DNA of 64,000 bases from an uncultured Verrucomicrobia subdivision 3 bacterium (GCA_903875465.1 CAIQWB010000005.1:1-64000), one strand, 5' to 3'; shown: positions 36,102-45,474, counted from the stretch's first letter. A program made the numbers and translations. The notes: generated by a model from the letters alone, not told the origin.

Positions 36102-37190
36102 ATGAAACCACTCGGACTCGGCGTATTGGGGTTGGGCGAAGGGCGCAGCATTATCTCCGGTGCCCTTAACAGCGAATTTTGGGAGGTCGTTCAGCTTTGT
36201 GATCTCAACGAACAAGTTGGGCGCGAACGCTGCCACGAATTCAACCTCGACTGTTTCACCACCTCCCTTGATGAATTGCTGGCCAATCCCCGGGTGGAGG
36301 TCGTGGGCATTTACACCCCCGATCATTTGCATGCCGAGCACGTGGTCCGTGCGCTAAATGCCGGGAAGCATGTCATATGCACCAAGCCTTTTTTCGATGA
36401 CCTTGCCCAGGCCAAAACAATTCTGGCGGCGCAGCAGGCCAGTGGCAAATCCGTGATGGTCGGCCAGAGTTCCCGCTTCTTCGCCCCCTTTGCCCGCCAG
36501 CGGCAACACTTTGAAACCGGGGCCTTCGGCGACATCATTACCGTGGAGGCATATTACAATGCCGATCACCGTTGGTTCCTGAGCAAGCCCTGGGCGAAAA
36601 AGGACGCCTTCAAGTGGCTGTATGGCGGGCTGAGTCATCCCGTGGATTTGGTGCGTTGGTACCTGCCGGACATCGCGGAGGTCATGGGCTATTCAAGCCT
36701 CAGTAAGAACGGTCGCGAGCTCGGCTTGAAAAATGCCGACACCTTTCAATTCATCTATAAATCTGCCAGCGGCATTCCAGCCCGGGTCAGTGGCACTTAC
36801 ACCAGCCCCGTGATTCCGCTGGAGCGCGATAGTAACATGAGCTGCATTCTCCGCTGCGCCAATGGAGCCAGCCAGGGGGATTATTATGACCTTCGGTATG
36901 CCTGGAAACTCGGCGGCCAATCGGTGGTGGAAACGTTCGAGGATGCCGACGATTATTTCTTTCGCTTCGGTGGGCATTCCCATCACGCCGGGGAATACCA
37001 GAATTACATCGAATATTTCGCCCGTTGTTTGGAGCGGCAGGAGGCACCGCAGCCGGGTGTGCGTGAAGGGATCATCACCGTGGCTCTTATGCAGGCCATG
37101 GAAGAATCCTGCGCCACCGGGCAACCGGTGAAACTGGCCGGCCTCCTGGCCCGCCACGGTCTGGAACAGTTGCTCACCGAAGGCACATGA
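36102..37190 (+). CDS. Gfo/Idh/MocA-family oxidoreductase
   Basis: 362 residues, cytoplasmic. The Rossmann motif GLGVLGLGEGRS (with the GxGxxG-like glycines) is followed by IYTPDHLHAEHVVRALNAGKHVICTKPF. The usual EKP motif is CTKP here: the Lys is kept but the Glu is Thr, a variation worth noting. The C-terminal beta-sheet domain has HPVDLVRWYLP and YQNYIEYFARCL. Members oxidise or epimerise sugars, inositols and sugar acids using NAD(P). Its ATGA overlap with the downstream transporter suggests it processes the imported sugar. The exact substrate is not readable. Confidence 0.8.
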   Translation: MKPLGLGVLGLGEGRSIISGALNSEFWEVVQLCDLNEQVGRERCHEFNLDCFTTSLDELLANPRVEVVGIYTPDHLHAEHVVRALNAGKHVICTKPFFDDLAQAKTILAAQQASGKSVMVGQSSRFFAPFARQRQHFETGAFGDIITVEAYYNADHRWFLSKPWAKKDAFKWLYGGLSHPVDLVRWYLPDIAEVMGYSSLSKNGRELGLKNADTFQFIYKSASGIPARVSGTYTSPVIPLERDSNMSCILRCANGASQGDYYDLRYAWKLGGQSVVETFEDADDYFFRFGGHSHHAGEYQNYIEYFARCLERQEAPQPGVREGIITVALMQAMEESCATGQPVKLAGLLARHGLEQLLTEGT

Positions 37191-38515
37191 CCTACCCCAA
37201 ACGCCTTAGTTACGCCGCCAGTGACACCGCCGGCCAGCTGGTGTTCTGTGTCATCTCCTTTTATCTGCTTAAGTTTTACACGGATGTCTATGGCATCCCG
37301 GCCGCCACGGCGGGCACCATTCTGCTGGTCGCCCGGCTGGTCGATGCCGTGGATGCCCCCGTCTGGGGCATCCTCTTTGACAAAACCCACAGTCGTTGGG
37401 GTAAAAGCCGCCCTTGGTTTCTGTGGTTGTGCGGACCTTTCGCCATTTTTGGTGTCCTCACGTTTCTAACCCCTAACTTGGGCCACACCGGCAAGATTTT
37501 TTATGCGGCGGGCACTTACATCATTTGCAGTGTTTTATATACGGGCATTAACACGCCCGTCACCTCTATCCTTTCCGCGCTTACCGGCGATCCGCGCGAA
37601 CGCGTCACGCTGACCTGTTTCCGCATGTTCGGCTCCAAACTTGGCGTGCTCATCGTCAACCTCACCGTGCTTCGCTTAGTTGAGTGGTTGGGACACGGGG
37701 ATGACCGCCGGGGATTCATGCTGGTCATGCCCTTGTATGCCACCGGGGCGGTGCTGCTGTACCTGCTGGCCTTCCGCAATCTGGAGGAAGTCATCCCTGA
37801 AAAGCGCCGCACCATGACCATCCGTGACAGCCTCGGCGCACTCCGGGGCAACTGGCCATGGTTCATTATCTTTGCCAGCAGTTTTTGGTTTTGGATTGGT
37901 TTCATCGCGCGTATTTGCATGGCCCCGTATTTCTTCCAGTACACTTTGGGCCGCAAAGACCTTACCTCCGTGGCCAATAGTCTGGATTTTATTTCCCTCG
38001 CCACCGTGCTCGCCCTGCCGTTCTTGTGCCGCTGGACCTCCAAACGCAACCTCTGGCTGGCCGGCCTCGTCGGCATGGTGCTCGGCCAGCTCTTGCTCTA
38101 CGCGGGGATCCGTTCGGGCAACTCCCTGCCTCTCATCATGGCTGGCTGGAGTGTGGGCTTTCTGGCAAGTGGCATCGCCATGGCCATGCCCTTTAGTTTG
38201 TTGTCAGACAGCGTGGACTATGGCGAATGGAAAACCGGCATTCGCGCCGCCGGCTTTCTCACCGCCATTGGCGCCGCCTTTTGCCTGAAGGCCGGCAGCG
38301 GACTCGGCGGCGCTTTGCCCGCGTGGATCTTGGACGCCCACGGCTACGTGGCCAACGTGAGTCAAAGTGCCAATTCGCTGCGCGGCATCGAACTCGGCTT
38401 TGTCTGGGTGCCCACCCTCTGCCTGGTTATGAGCCTGATTCCGGTCCTGTTTTACGGCCGTTTTGAACGCCTCGAGTCGCGCATCCATTCCGAGCTTGAA
38501 GCGCGCCGGCTTTAA
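37187..38515 (+). CDS. GPH-family (glycoside-pentoside-hexuronide) MFS transporter
   Basis: 442 residues with about 12 membrane segments. N-terminal KRLSYAASDTAGQLVFCVISFYLLKFYTDVYG, then LVDAVDAPVWGILFDKTHSRWGKSRPW, is the classic GPH/MelB signature including the Asp residues of helix 2. The family carries oligosaccharides or glycosides with a cation. It is the last gene of the operon, and a strong palindrome begins at its stop codon. With the hexuronate-type carrier at 21261 it gives the cluster two inner-membrane carriers. Confidence 0.85.
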   Translation: MTYPKRLSYAASDTAGQLVFCVISFYLLKFYTDVYGIPAATAGTILLVARLVDAVDAPVWGILFDKTHSRWGKSRPWFLWLCGPFAIFGVLTFLTPNLGHTGKIFYAAGTYIICSVLYTGINTPVTSILSALTGDPRERVTLTCFRMFGSKLGVLIVNLTVLRLVEWLGHGDDRRGFMLVMPLYATGAVLLYLLAFRNLEEVIPEKRRTMTIRDSLGALRGNWPWFIIFASSFWFWIGFIARICMAPYFFQYTLGRKDLTSVANSLDFISLATVLALPFLCRWTSKRNLWLAGLVGMVLGQLLLYAGIRSGNSLPLIMAGWSVGFLASGIAMAMPFSLLSDSVDYGEWKTGIRAAGFLTAIGAAFCLKAGSGLGGALPAWILDAHGYVANVSQSANSLRGIELGFVWVPTLCLVMSLIPVLFYGRFERLESRIHSELEARRL

Positions 38516-38678
38516 CCCGAACTCCGAAATTAAGATGGCTGGGATGCATCAAGATATTGGAGCAGAAACGCTTTGGAAAAATCGCCGCATACCCGCAGCG
38601 GTCTGGTAAGATTTTTCCAAACCGTTTATGCCCAATAGATTGATGCAGACCGGGCGTGTTAATTTCGGAGTTCGGGTT
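38514..38678. repeat. 165-bp near-palindrome between convergent genes (MITE-like / bidirectional terminator)
   Basis: The outer arms are 20 bases each and perfectly complementary: AACCCGAACTCCGAAATTAA (38514-38533) and TTAATTTCGGAGTTCGGGTT (38659-38678). A second arm pair of ~37 bases (38546-38583 against 38610-38646) matches with a few mismatches and ends in GGAAAAATC / GATTTTTCC. A 26-base central part remains. Both stop codons overlap the ends. The transcript in either direction would fold into one very long hairpin, so it can act as a bidirectional terminator; the regular arms and size also suit a miniature mobile element or dispersed palindromic repeat. Confidence 0.85.
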
Positions 38679-39778
38679 TAATTGGCTCCGGCCGGCCATT
38701 CCCCCTTGATTATCGGCCTTAACCCTAACTTGGTTGGATCCACCACCACATGCTTGATCCGGCGGCGTTCCCAAGTATAGGTAATGTGCACCAACCCATC
38801 CCGCGTTTGAATCACTGCCGGATACGCAAACCCATTCGGTGCCTCGGGGGAGTTTTCCAGCACCAGGGCCGCCGCCCACTGTTTACCGTCCGCCGATACC
38901 GCGACATTCAAAGGACTTCGGCCTTTATTTTGGGAACCCGCGCGCACATTGTGATTATAAACCAACAGTTGCCGGCCATCCCTAAGAGTGACTGCGTCCG
39001 TGCCGGAATCAGGATTGGGCAACTCCGTCAGGCTCATTGGCCCCCAAGTCCGGCCACCGTCGGTGGACCATGTTTCAAATAGTTTGCTGTTGTCCGTGCG
39101 ACCCACGGCCTGTAATTGCCCTGCCGGATGGAATAGGATGCTCGGCTGAATAGCTCGGATCGTTTTGCCATCGTTCACCGGTTCAGTGGCACTCCAGGAA
39201 GTCCCAAAGTCGGGCGTCCGTTCAAAATGCACGCGCCAGCCGCCCTCGCCCTCGGTGCTGCTGCCGCATAAAATGGCCCCATCGGGAAGCTGCACTGGCT
39301 TGTTTTTGATCGGACCTAAAATGCCCTCGGGCAGCCGCCGGGCGGGTGACCAGGTTTGACCATTATTTGTCGAGGTGGTCAGCATGCCCCACCACCCCGA
39401 CGGCTTGGGGCCGACTTTGTAAAACAACAGCAGTGGTCCATGCGCCGGTTGAAACAGCACCGGATTCCACGTGGGCAGGCGGTTGGTGGCAAAACCCACG
39501 CCATCGGCCACCGCCACTGGTGGCGTCCAGACCCCGTTGAGCTGACGGGACACGTAGATGCACACGTCTGGATTTCGCTCCGCCGTGCCGCCAAACCATG
39601 CGGCCACCAGCCCCGATGACGTTTCCGCCAGTGTGGATGCATGGCAGGAAGGGAAAGGGGCCTTTTCAAAAATGAACTCCGATTTCACCACTGCCGGGTC
39701 ATTTTCCTTGGCCGGCGCTTCGGTGACCAGCATGGCCATAATGATTCCGGCTGCGACGAACATGCTTCTCCAATTCAT
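38678..39778 (-). CDS. Sialidase-fold (BNR/Asp-box) exo-glycosidase-like protein, secreted
   Basis: 366 residues from the ATG at 39778; an in-frame ATG at 39841 would lie inside the upstream GH78 gene and gives a worse signal peptide. Signal segment: MFVAAGIIMAMLVTEAPA. Asp-box repeats: STNNGQTWSPA, TPDFGTSWSAT, STDGGRTWGPM. Other family motifs are PTWNPVLFQP, LGPIKNKPVQL, AIQPSILFHPAG and LPNPDSGTDAVTLRDGRQLLVYNH. The fold is that of GH33 and similar six-bladed propellers. In RG-II breakdown a GH33 enzyme removes a keto-deoxy acid, which would suit this context, but sialate removal or another function is possible. One base separates it from the GH78 stop. Confidence 0.78.
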   Translation of the reverse strand: MNWRSMFVAAGIIMAMLVTEAPAKENDPAVVKSEFIFEKAPFPSCHASTLAETSSGLVAAWFGGTAERNPDVCIYVSRQLNGVWTPPVAVADGVGFATNRLPTWNPVLFQPAHGPLLLFYKVGPKPSGWWGMLTTSTNNGQTWSPARRLPEGILGPIKNKPVQLPDGAILCGSSTEGEGGWRVHFERTPDFGTSWSATEPVNDGKTIRAIQPSILFHPAGQLQAVGRTDNSKLFETWSTDGGRTWGPMSLTELPNPDSGTDAVTLRDGRQLLVYNHNVRAGSQNKGRSPLNVAVSADGKQWAAALVLENSPEAPNGFAYPAVIQTRDGLVHITYTWERRRIKHVVVDPTKLGLRPIIKGEWPAGAN

Positions 39779-39779
39779 A

Positions 39780-42700
39780 TTATTCAGAGTTAAAGTGATA
39801 ATGACCGCTGCCCACTTCAAATACGGCTCGTCCATTTTCAAATTTAACCTGGCTCACCCCATCCGCGGTAACGGTATCCGCCCGGCTTGCGGGCACAAAT
39901 ATAGTTGCCGTCGTATTGGCCGGAATCTCAATTCGCCAGTCAAAAGCCGCCCCGGACCGATGCCATTCGCTGGTAATCAAACCATAGGGTGAGTGGTGCG
40001 ACGCCTGGACAAACGTCAAATCTCCCACCGGCATGGGGCGCATGATAATGTGCTTGAAACCTGGTTGCGCATCATCCGGGGCGATGCCCGCCAGATCTTC
40101 GTAGAGCCAAACCACCAAGTCACCAATCAACATCACATGGTTGCCCGAGTTCATTGTCGGATCGGCCGTGTTGCCGTTCCACAATTCCCAAATCGTCGTC
40201 GCCCCGTGTTCCACCATGTAACCCCAGCTCGGATACGTCTGCTGCCCCGCCATGCGGTAAGCCAGATCGGCCCGGCCATTGTTCGACAGCACACGGTTTA
40301 GATACTGCCCACCAATCAGTCCGGTGCCAATGTGATCCTGGGTTTCATTCTTAATTTTCGCCACCAAATGGGCAAATATGTCCGCCCGCATTTCCTCCGG
40401 GACCAGCCCGAATGCCAGTGGCAGTACATCAGAGGTTTGAGTGCCATTGGAATACTGGCCCTTGGCTCGATCCAGAAATTTTTCGTTGAAAGCCGTCTTG
40501 AAATGCGCGGCCAATTCCCGCCAGCGGGTTGCCTCGGTCGGTTGGCCGAGTTCGGTGGCGTATTGGGCCATGAGCTTCAGATCATAATAAAAATAGGACG
40601 TGGCCAGCAGCGCCTTTTCCGTTTGTCGCGCCGGATCCTTGGAGTGAATCAACGTGGCCTCCTCCGGCGGCACGCACCAATCCCCATAATTGTCCTTGCT
40701 AAGAATATAATGATCGGCCTCACCCAGCATGTGCTCCATCCAGCGTGCCGCGTCCGTGTAATGCTTCGCCGCAACCCCGCTATCCCCAAAATACCGTTCC
40801 AGCGCGCTCGGGATAATGATGGCGCTGCTCGGCCACGTCACATTGTCCGAATAAATCGGCCAGTACGCCGGGGCAATGTCCGGCAGCACGCCGTTGGGGC
40901 GCTGGGCATCCGCCATGTCCTGCCGCCATTTGGCGTAAAGCGGTGCAATATTAAACAAATATGACTCCCCTTTGCACTCCTCCGAACGGTCCCCCAGCCA
41001 GCCCTGCCGTTCGTCGCGCTGCGGGCAGTCCGACGGCATCGAACGGTAATTCCCCCGCGTGCCCCAGACGATGTTGGTGTAAATGCGGTTGACCAAATCA
41101 TTCGAGCACAGAAATTGTCCCGCCACCGGCAAATCATCATTCACCACCCGGCCTTCCAGTGCTTGCAAATCGGGTTTGCCCGGCCAGCCAGTGACCTCCA
41201 CATAGCGAAAGCCATGCGTGGTGAATCTCGGTTCCCATGTTTCCCGTCCCTGGCCGTTTAAGGTATACGTATCCGTGGCCTCGGCCCCGCGCAAGTTGGC
41301 CCGATACAGCGTGCCGTCCGGCCGCAGCGTCTCCGCGTGCCGCAGGGTCACTTGCGTGCCCGCCGGGCCCCGCACATGCAGCCGGCACCAGCCCGCGATA
41401 TTCTGCCCCAGGTCAAAGATGAAAGCCCCGGGGCGGACTTCCGTTACCGAAACCGGGGTTAACGTCCCGGTCACTCGGATGGGTTCCATTAACTGGGCGG
41501 ATAACCGACCGGTGGGCGCGGTCACGATTTGGGCCGGCTGCCATGATTTTGCGGCCTTGGACGACCCCGGAAGGCTCCAGTTGCTCAACTCCTTCCGCGC
41601 ATCGTAATCCTCCCCGTCGAAATCATTGTTCGCCAGAATCGGGCCTTCCAAGTTCAATTGCCAGCTCCCGTCGCTCACCACCTCGGCCGCCGTGCCATCC
41701 GCATAGTCCACGCGCAAATTCAGCAATAACTTGGGATAACCAAAGGAAACCGTGCCCGCATAAACTTTGCTGCGATCCGCGTAAAACCGGCCGTTGCCCA
41801 GGATCACCCCCAGGGTGTTGCTGCCCGCCAGCACTTGCCGGGTCACGTCGTAAGTCACGTAATAAACCCGCTGGTCATATTGTGCAAAAGCAGGGGACAG
41901 CACGGCGTCTCCGACCTTGCGCCCATTGAGCCATAATTCCGAAAGCCCCAGTCCGGCCAGCGAGACCATGGCCCGGGCCACGGGTTTGTCCGCCACAAAT
42001 TCCTTGCGCAAATACCTTGCTGCCAGCCGCCGGTCTTCGGGCACATGCGGACTCCCCCACGGAGCCATCCCCGCCGGTCCAAGCACGGTCGCTGCCGCCC
42101 AATTCGTGTCATCAAATTGAGTGGTATTCCAGCCTGCCGGTGCCTCGGCTGCCACCCGCCACCGTTCGTCCGTGGGGATCACCAGCGGCGGGCCCTCGTT
42201 AAATTCAATGGTCAGCAAACCAATCACCCCGGCCGCCTGGTTCGTCACCGCACATCGGCCAGTCAGCCCAAATAGATAGGTGCGTCCCGCATCCAGGCGG
42301 GAAGAAATTTTGTTCCACTTGACCGTCTTGTAATTATTCCGGGCGCCCAGATCAAACGCATCCAGCCAGCCCCGGCATTCGTTGTCCCCCGTGTATTCAA
42401 ATACGGCCGTTTTGATCACCCGGTCACCCGGAATCTTAACCACGCGGCGAAAATAATTGGTTTCCTCGCTGGCCCCGGATGCCGGCGTGCGGGTGGCTGA
42501 CCAAATCCACGAGGCCCCTGTAAGCTGATTTGTCGCCTCCACGCCGTCCTGGCCGATCCATTGGGCGTGCCAGTCCCCCGGCTGGAGCAGCCCCATCGTC
42601 CAGGAGGCTGGCGTGCTCCAAGCCGAGACGGCCCCATGGCCATCCCAGACCCGCACTTTCCAAAAACATTGTGCCCCCGAGGGCAGTGTCCGGCCGGCAT

Positions 42701-42983
42701 AGGGCACCAGTACGGATGCGTTCGTGGCCAGCTCGCCGCTGTCCCATAAATCCGCCACCCCCGCCTCCAATTTTGCCGCGCTGGAGGCCGCCATGATTTG
42801 GCAGGCCGATTGCAGAATATTCTTCTCCGCTGACTCCAGCATCCAGCTCAGCCGCGGCGGCCAGACATCAATATTGAGAGGGTTTTCAAGGTGCTCGCAG
42901 CGCAGTTCACCCACCGTAATCGGTCCGGCCAGTCCCTTGCCCCCCAGAAGAATCAACGCCGCCAGCAGGTACAGTCGAAACAT
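39780..42983 (-). CDS. GH78 alpha-L-rhamnosidase, large, secreted
   Basis: 1067 residues. Signal peptide (LYLLAALILLGGKGLAG), several N-terminal beta-sandwich domains (~20-600), an (alpha/alpha)6 barrel (~640-980) and a C-terminal beta domain. The hallmark SDCPQRDERQGWLGD (Asp652, Asp657, Glu658) carries the proposed general acid. An additional beta domain of ~150 residues lies near 150-290 compared with the other GH78 in the window. Start ATG at 42983 follows the usual rule of a short basic end and a hydrophobic stretch. It is first in a leftward pair with the sialidase-fold gene. Confidence 0.9.
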   Translation of the reverse strand: MFRLYLLAALILLGGKGLAGPITVGELRCEHLENPLNIDVWPPRLSWMLESAEKNILQSACQIMAASSAAKLEAGVADLWDSGELATNASVLVPYAGRTLPSGAQCFWKVRVWDGHGAVSAWSTPASWTMGLLQPGDWHAQWIGQDGVEATNQLTGASWIWSATRTPASGASEETNYFRRVVKIPGDRVIKTAVFEYTGDNECRGWLDAFDLGARNNYKTVKWNKISSRLDAGRTYLFGLTGRCAVTNQAAGVIGLLTIEFNEGPPLVIPTDERWRVAAEAPAGWNTTQFDDTNWAAATVLGPAGMAPWGSPHVPEDRRLAARYLRKEFVADKPVARAMVSLAGLGLSELWLNGRKVGDAVLSPAFAQYDQRVYYVTYDVTRQVLAGSNTLGVILGNGRFYADRSKVYAGTVSFGYPKLLLNLRVDYADGTAAEVVSDGSWQLNLEGPILANNDFDGEDYDARKELSNWSLPGSSKAAKSWQPAQIVTAPTGRLSAQLMEPIRVTGTLTPVSVTEVRPGAFIFDLGQNIAGWCRLHVRGPAGTQVTLRHAETLRPDGTLYRANLRGAEATDTYTLNGQGRETWEPRFTTHGFRYVEVTGWPGKPDLQALEGRVVNDDLPVAGQFLCSNDLVNRIYTNIVWGTRGNYRSMPSDCPQRDERQGWLGDRSEECKGESYLFNIAPLYAKWRQDMADAQRPNGVLPDIAPAYWPIYSDNVTWPSSAIIIPSALERYFGDSGVAAKHYTDAARWMEHMLGEADHYILSKDNYGDWCVPPEEATLIHSKDPARQTEKALLATSYFYYDLKLMAQYATELGQPTEATRWRELAAHFKTAFNEKFLDRAKGQYSNGTQTSDVLPLAFGLVPEEMRADIFAHLVAKIKNETQDHIGTGLIGGQYLNRVLSNNGRADLAYRMAGQQTYPSWGYMVEHGATTIWELWNGNTADPTMNSGNHVMLIGDLVVWLYEDLAGIAPDDAQPGFKHIIMRPMPVGDLTFVQASHHSPYGLITSEWHRSGAAFDWRIEIPANTTATIFVPASRADTVTADGVSQVKFENGRAVFEVGSGHYHFNSE

Positions 42984-43290
42984 ATTTTTTGCTTGGTGAA
43001 TTCGGTGCTAAAGTTGCCGCAGGCCATCCAAAAATACGAGTGGCGAATCCATAATTAATGATAATATTTTTGCGGAAAATGCCGGTTCAGTCTCGCGCCC
43101 AGAACTGGTAAAAGTTCCGGCGATATCCCCCAAGCCCCGGTCTCTCAGCCGTTAATGGGCTTCAGCAGGGCGGGATTGCTCCCGCATGCCTGGGGCTTGG
43201 CCTCACCCAATCCCGCTCGCCGGCACCGTGCTCGCAGCCACTGAAAAAACCTGCTCGACAGGGGCCACCCTTGCCCTAACTTTGTCCGCC
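42984..43290. other. 307-bp divergent intergenic region between GH78 and recQ
   Basis: No gene is supported. An A+T-rich island at about 43050-43075 (ATAATTAATGATAATATTTTT) is the likeliest promoter area for one or both divergent genes, but a -35/-10 pair cannot be assigned. An ATG at 43186 in frame with recQ exists; the peptide it would add looks like an untranslated leader. Confidence 0.45.
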
Positions 43291-45474
43291 ATGAATTCCG
43301 CGCCCAGGGCGTTGCTCCCGCTGCTGAAACAGTATTTCGGCTTCACGTCCTTCCGGCCTTTGCAGGAGGACATTATTTGCGATGCACTCGCAGGCCGGGA
43401 TGTGTTTGCCCTGCTTCCCACCGGTGGCGGCAAATCCCTGTGCTTTCAGCTCCCCGCCCTCGCCCGCGACGGGCTCACAGTGGTGGTGTCCCCGCTCATC
43501 GCCCTCATGAAAGACCAGGTGGATGCCCTGCAAGCCGCCGGGGTGGCCGCCACCTATCTGAATTCCTCCCTCGTCCCAGAGGAATCCCGCCGGCGCTTGC
43601 GCGGTCTGCATCAGGGCGAGTACCGGTTGCTGTACGCCGCGCCCGAACGCCTGATGCTCTCCGGTTTCCTGGCCGATTTGCAGCGGTGGAATGTGCGGCT
43701 CATCGCCATCGATGAGGCCCATTGCATCAGCGAATGGGGTCATGATTTCCGGCCCGAATACCGCCAGATCGCGGAGCTGCGCACCCATTTTCCGCAGGTC
43801 CCCTTCATGGCCCTTACGGCCACTGCCACGGAACGGGTCCGCGAGGACATTGTCAGTCATCTCAAACTGCGCGATTCCCGTCGCTACGTCGCGAGCTTCA
43901 ACCGCCCCAACCTCACCTACCGCGTGCTCGCCAAAAACAAACCCTACGACCAGTTGTTGGGTTTCTTGCGCGCGCGCCGCCGGGAAAGCGGCATTGTCTA
44001 CTGCTCCTCGCGCAAGGCCGTCGAACGGCTGGCCGCCCATCTCACCGAGGATGGCCTGAAAGCCCAGCCCTACCATGCCGGGCTCACTCCGGCCCAGCGC
44101 GCCACTCACCAAGAACAATTCTTGCGGGATGATGTGCGGGTCATTTGCGCCACCATCGCCTTCGGCATGGGTATCAACAAGCCCAATGTGCGGTTTGTCG
44201 TCCATTACGATTTGCCCAAGAACATTGAGGGTTATTACCAGGAAACCGGCCGCGCCGGGCGGGACGGCCTGCCCGGGGAATGTGTCCTGCTCTTCAGCCC
44301 GGGCGATGCCATCAAGCAAACCCAGTTCATCGAAGAAAAGACCGACCCGCAGGAACAGCAGATTGCCCGCGCACAATTGCAACAAATGGTGCATTACGCG
44401 GAGACCGCCGCCTGCCGCCGCGTCGAATTACTGCGCTATTTTGGCGAGATATTTCCCGTGGAATCCTGCGGCGCTTGCGACAACTGCCTCGCTCCGCGCG
44501 CGACCTTCAATGGCACCCTGGCCGCGCAGAAACTGCTCTCCTGCGTTTATCGCATCCGGGAAAAATCCGCGTTTGGCGTCGGGTTGAACCATATCGTTGA
44601 GGTCCTCACCGGGGCGGATACGGAAAAAATTCGCAAATGGGGGCATGAGCAGTTGTCCACCTACGGCATTGGCAAGGAACACGGCCGGCCGGAATGGGCT
44701 GCGATTGGGCGCGAATTGGTCCGGCTGGGTTTTCTCCGGCAAACCTCGGAAAAGTTTAGTGTGCTGGAAATCACCCGCGAGGGCCTGGCCATGCTCAAGT
44801 CGCGCCAGACAGTGATGCTCACCAAACCCGTGGTGGCGGCGCAGCGGGAATCCCAGCGCGTCGGGGATATTGCCTGCGATGAGGCGCTGTTCGACCGGTT
44901 GCGCGAATTGCGCAAGCGGCTCGCCGACCAGCTCAATGTGCCCGCTTATATTGTGTTCTCCGATGTTGCCCTGCGCCAGATGGCGCGCACGTATCCCACG
45001 AGCCAGCCCGAATTCGCCCGCATTAGTGGTGTGGGCGAGAAAAAGCTGCGCGAATTTGGCGCTGCTTTTCTCGGGGAAATTGCCTTTCATTTGCAGGAAA
45101 ATCCCCGGCAAATCTTTGCCGACGATTCGTTTGTGGCCCCGCCCGCCGCCCCGGTTCGTGCCAGCCTGGGGGATTCTGCCCGGGAAACCTTGCGGCAATT
45201 CCGGTCCGGTGCCACCGTGCCGGAGATCGCCCGGGCGCGCGACGTGACCACCAGCACCATTTTCGGACACCTCGCCGAGGCCATCGAACGCGGCGAACCG
45301 CTGGCGGCGGACCAGTTTTTCTCCGTCGCTGAGCTGGCGGAGGTCGCCGGGGCCTTTAATCGTCACGGATTCGGTGCCTTGGGCCCCGTTTTTGAAGCCT
45401 TGGGTGGCAAGGTGGACTACGGACGGTTGCGGGTGTTTCGCGCCATTATGAACGCGCGGGCCCGGGAATCATGA
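43291..45474 (+). CDS. recQ: ATP-dependent DNA helicase RecQ
   Basis: 727 residues from the ATG at 43291, where the recognisable RecQ N-terminus (LLKQYFGFTSFRPLQEDII) begins. Walker A LLPTGGGKS, DEAH box IDEAHCISEWGHDFRP, motif III LTATAT, and motif VI QETGRAGRDGLPGE are complete. The RecQ zinc-binding region (CRRVELLRYFGE, CGACDNC), winged helix (AFGVGLNHIVEVLTG), an HRDC domain (~580-640) and a C-terminal helix-turn-helix-like extension (SARETLRQFRSGATVPEIARARDVTTSTIF) follow. It unwinds DNA 3' to 5' in recombination repair. It is the boundary between the pectin cluster and the following genes. Confidence 0.95.
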   Translation: MNSAPRALLPLLKQYFGFTSFRPLQEDIICDALAGRDVFALLPTGGGKSLCFQLPALARDGLTVVVSPLIALMKDQVDALQAAGVAATYLNSSLVPEESRRRLRGLHQGEYRLLYAAPERLMLSGFLADLQRWNVRLIAIDEAHCISEWGHDFRPEYRQIAELRTHFPQVPFMALTATATERVREDIVSHLKLRDSRRYVASFNRPNLTYRVLAKNKPYDQLLGFLRARRRESGIVYCSSRKAVERLAAHLTEDGLKAQPYHAGLTPAQRATHQEQFLRDDVRVICATIAFGMGINKPNVRFVVHYDLPKNIEGYYQETGRAGRDGLPGECVLLFSPGDAIKQTQFIEEKTDPQEQQIARAQLQQMVHYAETAACRRVELLRYFGEIFPVESCGACDNCLAPRATFNGTLAAQKLLSCVYRIREKSAFGVGLNHIVEVLTGADTEKIRKWGHEQLSTYGIGKEHGRPEWAAIGRELVRLGFLRQTSEKFSVLEITREGLAMLKSRQTVMLTKPVVAAQRESQRVGDIACDEALFDRLRELRKRLADQLNVPAYIVFSDVALRQMARTYPTSQPEFARISGVGEKKLREFGAAFLGEIAFHLQENPRQIFADDSFVAPPAAPVRASLGDSARETLRQFRSGATVPEIARARDVTTSTIFGHLAEAIERGEPLAADQFFSVAELAEVAGAFNRHGFGALGPVFEALGGKVDYGRLRVFRAIMNARARES

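Noticed and set aside
3428-42983. SusC/SusD-type import genes or a hybrid two-component or sigma/anti-sigma regulator in the pectin locus
   Set aside because: All frames were considered; none has a TonB-dependent receptor plug/barrel, a SusD-like helical lipoprotein or a DNA-binding regulator domain.
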